A DNA stretch of 64,000 bases from Kitasatospora atroaurantiaca (GCF_007828955.1 NZ_VIVR01000001.1:434001-498000); one strand, 5' to 3'. Numbered from the stretch's first letter, positions 25,145 through 33,629 are shown. Notes: generated from the letters alone by a model not told the origin. A program made the numbers and translations.

Positions 25145-26827
25145 ATGGATTCTGGAGAGGCTCGTTCTTCCTCCGGACCGACTCACCCAGTGAACCTCGC
25201 CGCCCACATCGCAGCCGCCTGGTCCGAAGTCCTCGGCGGTATTCCGGTCTCCGAGGAAGACGACTTCTTCGACCTGGGCGGGCATTCCCTGGCAATCGCC
25301 GGAGTGGCCGCCAGGATTCGGAACAGTTGCGGCGTCGACATATCCTTCGGCGCGTTCTTCGACCACCCGACGGCCGAACTGCTGGCCGCCGCCGTCCAGC
25401 CCTCCGGCCCGCCGAAGGCGGATTTCCCGTCTCCTTCCGCGCTCGGCCGGGCATCGTGGACGCGCACCGTCTCGGTCACCCAGGAGCACCGGCTGCTCTT
25501 CAACCGCCGTATGGCGGACGGCCGTACGCAACCGGTGTGCCACACGTACCTGATCGAGGGCCCACTGGACACCTCCCGGCTGGCCACGGCGCTGAGCGCC
25601 CTGGTCGCGCGCCACGATGCGCTGCGCATGGTCTTCCCGTACGACCCCGACCAGCCGCTGCACGCCGAACTGACCGACGCGGCCCGGGCATGCTGGCCGC
25701 TGAGAGAGTTGACGCTCAGTCATCTCCAGCTCGAGAAAAGGGAGGAGGAGGCGCAGCGGCTGCTGGAGGAGTTCTGCGACGCCCCCTTCGATCTGGCGGA
25801 CGGGCCGCTCACCTCCGCGCTGGTGCTGCACCTGGAGGCGGAGCGGCACGTGCTCGCACTGGGCCTTGAGCACCTGGTCTGCGACGGCGAGTCCTTCGGC
25901 CGGCTGATGGCCGAGCTGCCGGAGCTGTACGAGCAGCCCTCCGCAGCCGTCACCCCGTCCGAGGACGCCGAGCGGCACAGCTACACCTCCTACCTGCAGG
26001 CTCAACTCTCCGAGCTGCAACCGGACTCCGCCACCGGGGCGGTCGCCCACTGGCAGCGCGAGTTCGACCAGCACGGGATGTTCCCGCCCCGCCTTCGGCC
26101 CGATGCGGCGCTCGCCGAGGACCCGCTCGCCACCGGCGCGTCCGCGTGCGTCAGCGTCCCCGTGCCCGAGGAGGTGGCCCGGCTGGTGGCCGAGGCGGCG
26201 GCCTCCCGGCACGCCACTCCCTTCATGCTCTATCTGACCGCCGTGCTGCGGGGCCTGCGGCCCCGGGTCGAGTCCGACTGGATCGGGGCCGCCTTCATGG
26301 AGGCCGGACGCCGCGAGCTGCGCGCGCAGCACCTGGTCGGCAATCTGGCTCACGAGGTGCAGGTCTGGTGCCAAGTGCCGCCCGAGGCCGGGGCGGAGAG
26401 CCTGCTCGGCCAGGTGCGCGAGCGGGTGGCCGAGTCGGTCCGGCACAGCCTGCCGCTGTGGTGGATGGTCCGCCGGTACCGGTCGGGCGAGGGCGCGGTG
26501 CAGAGCTTCGACCCGTCGCGGCTGGACGAGCGTTTCGCCGTCCCCTGGCTGTACTTCTCCTATCAGGACGGCGGCGGTGTGCGCCCCGAGCTGCCGGGCC
26601 TCAGGATCAGCCCGTACCCCCGGCGCACCGAGATCCCGCACATGCGGACCCCGGTGTTCATGGTGACGGCCGCTCGCACCGCCGAGGGCGCCGTGCTCTC
26701 CTGCGACTTCGCGGCCGGCGGGTACCGTCTCGAGGCCGTGCGCGAGGTGCTGGAGGCGAGCGTGCGCACGCTGGCCGAGCTGGTCGGCCGCCGACTCCCC
26801 CACGGTGCACAGGAAGCGGGCTCGTGA
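25145..26827 (+). CDS. NRPS didomain protein T-C
   Basis: A 560-residue protein of a carrier domain followed by a condensation domain. The carrier motif DDFFDLGGHSL is ideal (attachment Ser48). The C domain begins near 105 and carries EHLVCDG at 242-248, where the first His of HHxxxDG is Glu but the catalytic second His, Asp and Gly remain. There is no A domain, so an in-trans enzyme, probably the Thr adenylation protein, must load it. No carrier or thioesterase follows the C domain. ATG 25145 has GGGGAG upstream; it opens the rightward operon and overlaps the ABC gene by 4 bases. Confidence 0.92.
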   Translation: MDSGEARSSSGPTHPVNLAAHIAAAWSEVLGGIPVSEEDDFFDLGGHSLAIAGVAARIRNSCGVDISFGAFFDHPTAELLAAAVQPSGPPKADFPSPSALGRASWTRTVSVTQEHRLLFNRRMADGRTQPVCHTYLIEGPLDTSRLATALSALVARHDALRMVFPYDPDQPLHAELTDAARACWPLRELTLSHLQLEKREEEAQRLLEEFCDAPFDLADGPLTSALVLHLEAERHVLALGLEHLVCDGESFGRLMAELPELYEQPSAAVTPSEDAERHSYTSYLQAQLSELQPDSATGAVAHWQREFDQHGMFPPRLRPDAALAEDPLATGASACVSVPVPEEVARLVAEAAASRHATPFMLYLTAVLRGLRPRVESDWIGAAFMEAGRRELRAQHLVGNLAHEVQVWCQVPPEAGAESLLGQVRERVAESVRHSLPLWWMVRRYRSGEGAVQSFDPSRLDERFAVPWLYFSYQDGGGVRPELPGLRISPYPRRTEIPHMRTPVFMVTAARTAEGAVLSCDFAAGGYRLEAVREVLEASVRTLAELVGRRLPHGAQEAGS

Positions 26828-27771
26828 ACGCCATCGAGGTCGAGGGCCTCTGCCGGACGTACGGCACCGGCCGGCAGCCGGTGACCGCACTGGACCAGGT
26901 CGATCTGACGGTGCCGGAGGGCCAGATCATCGGCCTGCTCGGCGCCAACGGGGCGGGGAAGACCACCCTCATCAAGATCCTCTCCACCCTGCTGCTGCCC
27001 ACCGGCGGCCGCGCCAGGGTCGCCGGGCACGACGTCGTCGGCCGGGCCCGGCAGGTCCGCCGTGAGGTCTCGGTGGTCTACGGCGGCGACCGCGGCTTCT
27101 ACGGGCGGCTGACCGGCCGGCAGAACCTGCGCTTCTTCGGGATGCTCCAGGGCCTCTCGCGCGGCCGGCTGGCCGAGCGGACCGAGGCCGTACTGGCGGA
27201 GGTCGGGCTCCTGGCCGCGGCGGACCAGCGGGTGGAGACGTACTCGCGCGGGATGCGGCAGCGGCTGCACATCGCGGTCGGGCTGGTCGCGTCACCCCGG
27301 GTCCTGCTGCTGGACGAGCCGTCGATCGGCCTCGACCCGGTCGAGGCCCACCGGCTGCGCGACGCGATCGGCGCGATGCGCGGGTCGGGCGTCACCGTAC
27401 TGATCACCACCCATCAGCTGCTGGACATCGAGAGTCTGGCCGACCGCGTGGTGATGCTCCATCAGGGCCGGATCATCCACGACCTGTCCCTGGAGGAGTT
27501 CCGCAAGCGGTCCGGGTACACGGCCACCGTCCGGGTGACCGGGCGTGGCGAGCCGCCGGAGCAGGACGGCCAGGACACCGGCGGTCCGGTGGTCACCGGG
27601 GTGACCCTGCGGGAGGGCCTGTGGACGGCGGACGTCCGGATCCCCGCCTGGAGCCCCTCGACCTTCCAGTGGCTGGGCGAACGGCTGAGCCCGGACTCGG
27701 TCGTCGACCTGGAGGTGCAGGCGCTACGGCTGGAGGACGTCTACCGTCAACTGGCAGGTGAGTTGTCATGA
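26824..27771 (+). CDS. ABC transporter ATP-binding protein
   Basis: A 315-residue ATPase of the ABC-2 drug-export type. Walker A GANGAGKTT, signature YSRGMRQR (variant of LSGGQ), Walker B VLLLDEPSIGLD and the H-loop ITTHQ are present, followed by a C-terminal extension typical of DrrA-like ATPases. GTG 26824 overlaps the T-C stop, and the stop overlaps the next ATG, so it is translated with its two permeases. It probably exports the product. Confidence 0.93.
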   Translation: MNAIEVEGLCRTYGTGRQPVTALDQVDLTVPEGQIIGLLGANGAGKTTLIKILSTLLLPTGGRARVAGHDVVGRARQVRREVSVVYGGDRGFYGRLTGRQNLRFFGMLQGLSRGRLAERTEAVLAEVGLLAAADQRVETYSRGMRQRLHIAVGLVASPRVLLLDEPSIGLDPVEAHRLRDAIGAMRGSGVTVLITTHQLLDIESLADRVVMLHQGRIIHDLSLEEFRKRSGYTATVRVTGRGEPPEQDGQDTGGPVVTGVTLREGLWTADVRIPAWSPSTFQWLGERLSPDSVVDLEVQALRLEDVYRQLAGELS

Positions 27772-28556
27772 GCCTGACGTTAACGCGCCTCCAGGAACCG
27801 GCAGCGGTGCTCCTGACCTCGGCCCGGGTCCAGCTCGCCACCCAGTGGGCCCACCCGATGTCCATCATGCTGGGCATCGTCCAGCCGGCCGTGATGCTGC
27901 TCATCGCAGGGTCGGCGGCCAGGAGCGGCGGCACCGATCTGGGCCGCTTCGCCGTCGCGTCCGGCCTCTCCACCCTCTGGGGCGCGAGCATCTGGACGGC
28001 CGGCGGGATCCTGCGCCGCGAAATCGAGTACGGCACACTGCCCCGGCTGGTCTGCTCGCCGTGGAGCACCCGGCTGCTGCTGACCGCCAAGAGCCTGGCC
28101 GCCAGTACCTTCCAGGCGCTGAGCATCGGGCTCACCACGGCAGTCGTCCTGGCCGGCCTCGGCCACCCGCTGACCGTCCGCGCACCGTTCGCCTTCGCCC
28201 TTTTCGCGCTCGCCGCGATCGGCTCGGCCGCCGCCCTCGGGCTGCTGCTCAGCTCGCTGTTCGTGCTGACCAGGGCGGCCGTACGGATCTCCGAGGTGCT
28301 CAGCTATCCGGTCTTCCTGCTGGGCGGCATGCTCATCCCGCTCGACTACCTGCCCGGCTGGCTGCACTGGCCCTCCACCCTGGTGAGCCTCGGCTGGGCC
28401 AGGGCGGGCCTGGAGCGGGCGCTGGCCGGCGGGCTCGACGCCCGTGCGCTGGCCATGGTGCTGCTGCTGACGCTCTGCTACGCCGCCCTCGGCTGGGCGG
28501 TCTTCTCCCGAGTCCTCGACCGCGCACGCAGGAAGGGCACCCTTGAGCTTCGCTGA
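27768..28556 (+). CDS. ABC-2 type permease subunit 1
   Basis: A 262-residue membrane protein with about six transmembrane segments (PMSIMLGIVQPAVMLLIAG first, final YAALGWAVFSRVL). The cytosolic REIEYGTLPRLVCSPWS stretch is typical of ABC-2 exporter permeases. It works with the ATPase at 26824 and probably pairs with the second permease as a heterodimer. ATG lies in ATGA with the ATPase stop. Confidence 0.9.
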   Translation: MSLTLTRLQEPAAVLLTSARVQLATQWAHPMSIMLGIVQPAVMLLIAGSAARSGGTDLGRFAVASGLSTLWGASIWTAGGILRREIEYGTLPRLVCSPWSTRLLLTAKSLAASTFQALSIGLTTAVVLAGLGHPLTVRAPFAFALFALAAIGSAAALGLLLSSLFVLTRAAVRISEVLSYPVFLLGGMLIPLDYLPGWLHWPSTLVSLGWARAGLERALAGGLDARALAMVLLLTLCYAALGWAVFSRVLDRARRKGTLELR

Positions 28557-29325
28557 CCTCGGCTTCCGGCTCGGCGCCGCCTGCGCCTTCGGCGGCCAGG
28601 AGTACGTCTCGGTGTACAGCCGGAAGATCATCCTGACCTCGATCCTGCCCCGCGCCGTCCTCCAGGCGGTCTTCTACGTCCTGCTCGGCCAGTTGCTGGC
28701 CGGCCCGGGCGGCATGCGCCGGGCCTTCATCGGCGCCACCGGCTACGCGCTGGTCACCGCCACCGTCGTCCGGCTGGCCGACGTCCTGGCGGTCGACAAG
28801 CAGGAGGGCACCTCGTACCGGCTGCGCACCGGCGCCCTCCCCCGGCTCACCGTCGCGCTCTGCCGCTCCTGGCCGTACGCGGCGGAGGCCCTCGTCTCGG
28901 CCCTGGCGGTGCTGGCGGTGGCCTCGGTGGTGGTCGGGCAGGGCGGGACGGCGCTGCACCTGCTGCGCTATCTCCCGCTGTTGGCCCTGACGGCGCTCTC
29001 CCTGGGCGCCTTCGGCCTGGCGGGGGCGGCCGCCTCCGTCGGCCGCCGTGCCGACGTACTGGTCGGCAACCTCCTCGCGGCCGTTCTGCTGGCGGGCTGT
29101 CAGGTGATCGCGCCGACCTCGATCGGCTGGCTCGACGCGCTGGGCCAGGTACTGCCGCTGCGGCACGCCCTGGACGCGATCAGAGCCGGACTCGACGGCG
29201 GAAATCCGCTGCCACAGGCCGGCTGGGAGGCCGTGGTCGGCCTCGGCTGGTTCGCCGTCGCGGCCGTGCTGCTGCGGATCCAGAGCTATCGGAGTGCCAG
29301 GGACGGGAGTGACGACCATGAATGA
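28543..29325 (+). CDS. ABC-2 type permease subunit 2
   Basis: A 260-residue membrane protein with about six hydrophobic segments; the KQEGTSYRLRTGALPR loop is the equivalent of the coupling region in the first permease. A TTG start at 28543, preceded by AGGAAGGG, overlaps the first permease by 14 bases. It completes a one-ATPase/two-permease exporter. Confidence 0.86.
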   Translation: MSFADLGFRLGAACAFGGQEYVSVYSRKIILTSILPRAVLQAVFYVLLGQLLAGPGGMRRAFIGATGYALVTATVVRLADVLAVDKQEGTSYRLRTGALPRLTVALCRSWPYAAEALVSALAVLAVASVVVGQGGTALHLLRYLPLLALTALSLGAFGLAGAAASVGRRADVLVGNLLAAVLLAGCQVIAPTSIGWLDALGQVLPLRHALDAIRAGLDGGNPLPQAGWEAVVGLGWFAVAAVLLRIQSYRSARDGSDDHE

Positions 29326-30742
29326 GCCGATGCCGGCAGCACTGGCGCCGCCTCCCGAGGCGGTCCACGACCCCCGATTACGGCACCGGGTGTTCGCCCG
29401 GGCACTGGCGGGCGGCGCGGCCTGGGCCGAGATCTTCCACGAGCTGCGCGTCGACGCCTCCATCACCCTGGCGAGCGGCGACCGCACCAGCCGTTCGGCG
29501 GGCCTCGCCGGGGGCGTCGGCCTGCGCGTGGTCGGGCCGGCCGGCAGCTGCCAGGCCTTCTCCCCGCTCGACGACGCCGCTTCGCTGCTCGACCTCGCCG
29601 GCCGCGCCGCCGCCGGCTACAGCGCGATGGCCGGCGGCACGCACGCCCCCGCACCGTTCTCCGACGCTCCCCCCGGCGCTCCGGCAGGCACGGACTGGGC
29701 CGACGCGCTCGACCTCGCCCTGCTGGAGGACCGGGCCCGCACGGCGCTGCTGGCGGCCGAGGCGGTCGGCACGGACGGCGTCCGGGTCCGCGGCACCACC
29801 TGGCTGCGGACCGTGACCGTCGCCAACTCCCGTGGCGTGCTGCGGAGTTTCACCTCACCCGGCACCCGGGTGGCCGTCGACGCCTTCGCCCGGAACGGCT
29901 CCGACCGCCGGAAGGGCCGCTCCAACCACTGCGCCGCCACCCCGGTCGGCGTGCTGGCGGCGGCCCAGGCCGCCGAGGTCGGCGAGCGCGCCGCCGGGCA
30001 GGCCAGGCGGGTGCTGGGCACCGGTACGGTCGCGCCGGCCGCGCTCCCCGTCGTCCTGGCACCCAAGGCCGCCGGCCTGCTGGTGCACGAGCTGCTCGGG
30101 CACCCCTGCGAGGCGGACATGGTGGCGGCCGGCTCCTCCCCGGTGCACACCGCCGCCCCGGGGCCGGTGACCGACTCCTGCGTCTCGGTCCGCGACGGCT
30201 GCTCCGGCGCCGACGCCTGGGGGGCCGCCCCCTGGGACGACGAGGGAACGCCCAACCCGCAGACGCTGGTGATCGACCGGGGCCACGGCCACCACGTCCT
30301 CTCCGACCGGCGGCACGCCGACCTGACGGAGGGTCAGGCCTCGTCCGGCAACGGACGACGGCAGTCGTACGCGCACCCGGTGCTGCCCCGGACCAGCCTG
30401 ACCAGGCTCGCCCCCGGCGGGACCGACCCGCAGGCCATGGTCGCCGGGCTGGCCACCGGCCTGTGGGTGCTGGCCGCGGAGGGCGGCGCCGTGAACGCCC
30501 GTACCGGCATGCTCACCATCGACGTCAAGGAGGCCAGGGTGATCCGCAGCGGCACCCCCGCGGAGCTGGTCTCCGGAGTCGCGATCACCGCCGACGCCCG
30601 CGAGGTGCTGCGCGGCATCCGTGCGGTCGGCGACGACCCGCTGCTCTGCCCGATGATCTGCGGCAAGCACGGCCAGTGGATCCCGGCCGCCGCCGAGTCC
30701 CCGTCCGTGCTCGTCGAGCGGATGCAGACGGTGGGTGGCTGA
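29318..30742 (+). CDS. TldD/PmbA-family metalloprotease, TldD-like subunit
   Basis: A 474-residue TldD-type protein. The zinc motif HELLGH (H257, E258, H262) is followed by the usual PCEADMV, and the C-terminal CGKHGQW supplies the conserved Cys zinc ligand. With its partner TldE it forms a peptidase chamber that degrades unfolded peptides; in microcin B17 and C systems TldD/E trims leaders or N-terminal residues. Its position before an NTase and micro-peptide genes suggests proteolysis of those peptides. ATG 29318 has GGGAG upstream. Confidence 0.9.
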   Translation: MNEPMPAALAPPPEAVHDPRLRHRVFARALAGGAAWAEIFHELRVDASITLASGDRTSRSAGLAGGVGLRVVGPAGSCQAFSPLDDAASLLDLAGRAAAGYSAMAGGTHAPAPFSDAPPGAPAGTDWADALDLALLEDRARTALLAAEAVGTDGVRVRGTTWLRTVTVANSRGVLRSFTSPGTRVAVDAFARNGSDRRKGRSNHCAATPVGVLAAAQAAEVGERAAGQARRVLGTGTVAPAALPVVLAPKAAGLLVHELLGHPCEADMVAAGSSPVHTAAPGPVTDSCVSVRDGCSGADAWGAAPWDDEGTPNPQTLVIDRGHGHHVLSDRRHADLTEGQASSGNGRRQSYAHPVLPRTSLTRLAPGGTDPQAMVAGLATGLWVLAAEGGAVNARTGMLTIDVKEARVIRSGTPAELVSGVAITADAREVLRGIRAVGDDPLLCPMICGKHGQWIPAAAESPSVLVERMQTVGG

Positions 30743-30743
30743 G

Positions 30744-32135
30744 ATGGCGGAACCGATCACCGTCGACCCGTCCCCCATCCACGACGCGCTGCCCGGCGAG
30801 CGCCTGGAACTGGTCGCCCGGACCGCGCTGCGCCGCCGGGTCCGCCTCGTCGACGGCGAGGTCGAGTCGGTGAGCGACTCCCTCACCGCCACCGCGATGG
30901 TGCGCAGCTCGCTGGACGGCTCGGTGGGGTACGCGACCACCAGCCGCACCGATCCGGCCGCGCTCGCCGAAGCCGTCCGGATCGCCCGGCGGCTGCGCTC
31001 ACCCGGCGAGCTGCGGCACTGGGACGGACCGGCCCCGCAGCCTCCCGGCGACGACGCGATCCGCGCGCCGTGGGCGGAGCTGGTCTCGGTCGGCACCACG
31101 GAGTCGGTGGCCCGGCTGCGCGATCTGGCCGCCTCGGCGTCCCGGCCCGGCGTGGTCAAGGCGCAGGCCACCTGGGACCACGTCGCACAGCGGGTGACGG
31201 TCGCCGCCTCCGACGGGCGGGTCGTCGAGTACCGCCACCCGGAGGCCACCCTGGCGCTGACCGTGGCCGCGGCCGACGGCAGCGGGCGGTCCACCGGCAC
31301 CGGCGGGCGCACCGCCCGCTGCGTGGGCGAGATCTCCTCGGCCGAGATCGCGGACGAGGCCCTCGAGGAGGCCCTGCGCCGGCTGCCGTCGGCCCGCCGG
31401 GCGGCCGGCCCGGCACCGGCCACCGTCGACCTGGTCATCGCTCCCCGGGCGGCGGCCCGGCTGCTCGCGCAGATCGCGGCGGTCTTCTACGGTGACCGCC
31501 CCGACCTGGACCGGACCGGCCTGCGGGCCCCGGGCGCCCGGGTGCTGGCACCGGGGCTGAGCCTGATCGACGACGGGGCCGGCCCGGCCGGTCTGAGCCC
31601 GACCCCGTGCGACGACGAGGGCACGGCCGCCCACCGCACCGTCCTGGTCGACGACGGCCTGCTCGGCTCGCTGCTCCACGACCGCAGCTCCCCCGGGCCG
31701 GGCGAGGGCAGCACCGGCCACGGCTGGATGGTCCCGTCCGGTTCCGGGGTGGGCGCGGGGATCGCGGTGGCGGGCTCGGTGCTCGCCCTCCACGGGCCGG
31801 TCCACCCGCTCGACCGGCTCCTCGGCGGCGCGGGCCCGGTGCTCCACGTCACCCGGATCGACGACGGCAGCGGCCGTGCACTGGACGCCGCGCACAACTC
31901 GATCAGGCTGGCGATGTCCGGCTGGCTGCTCCGCGACGGAGTGCCCCTCGCACCCGTGGCCGGGGCCGCCGTCGGCATGAAGCTCGACGCCTTCCTGGCC
32001 CGGATCGCCGGCACCTCGGACGTCCGGCAGAACTACCGCACAGCGGCCGGCTCCACCCTGCGCAAGGGCCCCGCCGTCCACTCCACCCACCTGTGGGTCC
32101 GCGACACACCCGTCACCTTCCGGGAGGACATGTGA
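30744..32135 (+). CDS. TldD/PmbA-family protein, TldE-like subunit
   Basis: A 463-residue TldE/PmbA-like partner without the HExxxH zinc motif, as expected for the non-catalytic subunit. Family features include GYATTSRTDP, EVVEYRHP-like strands and GTAAHRTVLVDDGLLGSLLHD. It starts 2 bases after TldD (in-frame GTG 30735 also possible) and overlaps NTase C by 4 bases. Together they make a TldD/E heterodimer dedicated to the cluster. Confidence 0.88.
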   Translation: MAEPITVDPSPIHDALPGERLELVARTALRRRVRLVDGEVESVSDSLTATAMVRSSLDGSVGYATTSRTDPAALAEAVRIARRLRSPGELRHWDGPAPQPPGDDAIRAPWAELVSVGTTESVARLRDLAASASRPGVVKAQATWDHVAQRVTVAASDGRVVEYRHPEATLALTVAAADGSGRSTGTGGRTARCVGEISSAEIADEALEEALRRLPSARRAAGPAPATVDLVIAPRAAARLLAQIAAVFYGDRPDLDRTGLRAPGARVLAPGLSLIDDGAGPAGLSPTPCDDEGTAAHRTVLVDDGLLGSLLHDRSSPGPGEGSTGHGWMVPSGSGVGAGIAVAGSVLALHGPVHPLDRLLGGAGPVLHVTRIDDGSGRALDAAHNSIRLAMSGWLLRDGVPLAPVAGAAVGMKLDAFLARIAGTSDVRQNYRTAAGSTLRKGPAVHSTHLWVRDTPVTFREDM

Positions 32136-33217
32136 ACACGGCCTTATCCGGGGAACGTCCCACCGACCACCCGACCGAGGAGGTCCTGGCCACCGCACGG
32201 GAGGCCGCCGCCCGCTGCGAGGCGGAGGCCCCGGTCGGCCTCGCGGTGGTCTCGGGCAGCCTGGCCATGGGGCTCGGGCACGCGCTCTCCGACCTGGACC
32301 TGTACATCGCGCGGGCGGACGGCTCCGCAGCCCCCGGCCGGACCTTCTCGATCGGCTCCCGTACCGTCCAGGTCACCCCGCTGGACACCGCGAAACTCCG
32401 TCAACTGGTGGACCACGCGGCCGGCTTCCGGGTGGAGTCCAAGGACCGCTCCCAGCTCTCGCTGTCCATGTCGGACGGCAAGCTGCTGCTGCGGCTGGCC
32501 AACGGCACACTGCTCGGCGCCGACCCCGCGCACCGGGCCCTGTTCGACGCCCTGGACCGCGAGACGGTACGGAAGCTGGCGATCCTGCGGCACGCCTGCT
32601 TCGCGGTCGAGCTGCAGGAGGACGTCCACGGGGCCATCACCTCCGGCGACCTGGTCACCGCCATGGCCTCCTCGCACCGCGCCCTGCTGCACGCCCTGGA
32701 GAGCGGGATCGGCGGGGTCGGCGAGGTGTACGACCACGAGAAGGTCGCCCTGCGCAGGCTCGGCCGGCACCCCGGCACCGCCCATCTGCTGGACTCCGCC
32801 TGGGCGCTGCTCAACTGCGGTCTGGCGCTGGACGCACCGCCGGAGGAACTCGCGGCCGTCGCCCGCCGACGGGCACTGCTGACCTCCCACCTGATCGGGT
32901 ACGCGGTGCTGCTCGGCTGGGACGCGCCGGCCGCCGCGCTGCCGCCGTTCCGGGTCGGGCAGGACGGGCCGCTGCGCCGGTACGACTACGGCCTGCTGCG
33001 CTTCGCCAACGGCATCGCGCTCACCGGCCGGGACCACGGCGCCCGGGTCACCGAGCCGATGGCCCGGCTGTGGCTGGCCCTGGACGGCCGGCCGCTCCGG
33101 GAGCTCGCCTCCTCGCCGGCCCTGGAGGGCCTCTCCGTACCCCCGGACACGCTGCGCGCCGCGCTGCGCAAGCTCTCCGACATCGGTGCGGCGGACGTCC
33201 CTGCGGCAGCCCGCTGA
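32132..33217 (+). CDS. Nucleotidyltransferase C with PqqD-like C-terminal domain, degenerate active site
   Basis: A 361-residue paralogue of NTase A. The first motif is intact (VVSGSLAMGLG, G42-S43; SDLDLYI, D54 and D56), but the third acidic position reads TVQVTPL where NTase A has IDVEVRT, so one metal ligand appears lost. The C-terminal 80 residues (FANGIALTGRDHGARVTEPMARLWLALDGRPLREL) look PqqD-like. It directly precedes the three micro-peptide genes. It may be a peptide-binding partner of NTases A/B, or use another residue for catalysis. GTG 32132 overlaps the TldE stop. Confidence 0.78.
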   Translation: MNTALSGERPTDHPTEEVLATAREAAARCEAEAPVGLAVVSGSLAMGLGHALSDLDLYIARADGSAAPGRTFSIGSRTVQVTPLDTAKLRQLVDHAAGFRVESKDRSQLSLSMSDGKLLLRLANGTLLGADPAHRALFDALDRETVRKLAILRHACFAVELQEDVHGAITSGDLVTAMASSHRALLHALESGIGGVGEVYDHEKVALRRLGRHPGTAHLLDSAWALLNCGLALDAPPEELAAVARRRALLTSHLIGYAVLLGWDAPAAALPPFRVGQDGPLRRYDYGLLRFANGIALTGRDHGARVTEPMARLWLALDGRPLRELASSPALEGLSVPPDTLRAALRKLSDIGAADVPAAAR

Positions 33218-33298
33218 CCCGCCGCCGCACACCCCCATGACCCGCCCGCGGCGAACCCGTCGCGGCGCACCGCACGTACCCGGGAGGAGGTGGACGAC

Positions 33299-33358
33299 AT
33301 GGACGACTTCGACATCGAGCAGGACGAGGACATGGCCGCTGAGCCCTCCCCGCTGTAG
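33299..33358 (+). CDS. Micro-peptide copy 1 (19 aa), candidate precursor
   Basis: Encodes MDDFDIEQDEDMAAEPSPL and stop. AGGAGG stands 8 bases before the ATG. Eight of 19 residues are acidic, followed by a short AAEPSPL C terminus that could be core or recognition end. It is the first of three tandem copies about 110 bases apart, each with its own identical ribosome site. Repetition, conservation at codon level and placement after an NTase with a leader-binding-like domain argue for a real precursor or scaffold peptide rather than chance. Confidence 0.75.
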   Translation: MDDFDIEQDEDMAAEPSPL

Positions 33359-33411
33359 CCCGCCCTGCACGCTCTCCCGCAGGTCGGCGCACATGGGAGG
33401 AGGTGAACAAT

Positions 33412-33471
33412 GTGGACGACTTCGACATCGAGCAGGACGAGGACATGGCCGCCGAGCCGTCCCCGCTGTAG
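33412..33471 (+). CDS. Micro-peptide copy 2 (19 aa), candidate precursor
   Basis: Encodes VDDFDIEQDEDMAAEPSPL from a GTG start (Met in the product), identical to copy 1 otherwise. The AGGAGG-to-start distance is the same as in copies 1 and 3. An overlapping ATG two bases upstream is in another frame and would give an unrelated Arg/Ser-rich product, so GTG is preferred. Third-base differences from copy 1 (GCC/GCT, CCG/CCC) are silent, consistent with selection on the peptide. Confidence 0.75.
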   Translation: MDDFDIEQDEDMAAEPSPL

Positions 33472-33521
33472 CCCGCCCTGCGCGTCTCGCAGGTCGGCGC
33501 GTACGGGAGGAGGTGGACGAC

Positions 33522-33575
33522 ATGGAGGACTTCGACATCGAGCAGGACGAGGACATGGCCGCTGAGACCGCCTGA
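33522..33575 (+). CDS. Micro-peptide copy 3 (17 aa), candidate precursor
   Basis: Encodes MEDFDIEQDEDMAAETA. The N-terminal 15 residues match copies 1 and 2 with one D-to-E change, but the C terminus is TA instead of PSPL. If the conserved part is a leader and the tail is modified, the cluster would give two products; if the entire peptide is a scaffold, the tail matters for recognition. It is followed by a strong terminator. Confidence 0.75.
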   Translation: MEDFDIEQDEDMAAETA

Positions 33576-33593
33576 CGGCAGCCGCCATGACGA

Positions 33594-33629
33594 GTCGGCC
33601 ACCCGGCGGGACGCCGTCGGGTGGCCGAC
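33594..33629 (+). terminator. Terminator closing the rightward operon
   Basis: A 12-bp perfect stem GTCGGCCACCCG / CGGGTGGCCGAC with a 12-base loop, 18 bases after the third micro-peptide stop. It marks the right border of the cluster. Confidence 0.82.

Larger units (their letters stand above)
33299..33575. repeat. Three tandem gene-size repeats (about 110 bp)
   Basis: Units starting at 33299, 33412 and 33522 share ribosome site, the first 14-15 codons and the upstream CAGGTCGGCGC segment. The period is 113 then 110 bases. The third unit differs at its 3' end (ETA instead of EPSPL). Confidence 0.93.

Noticed and set aside
33410..33475. ATG at 33410 as start of micro-peptide 2
   Set aside because: It opens a different frame giving an Arg/Ser/Pro-rich sequence with no match to copies 1 and 3; GTG 33412 keeps the conserved peptide and spacing.
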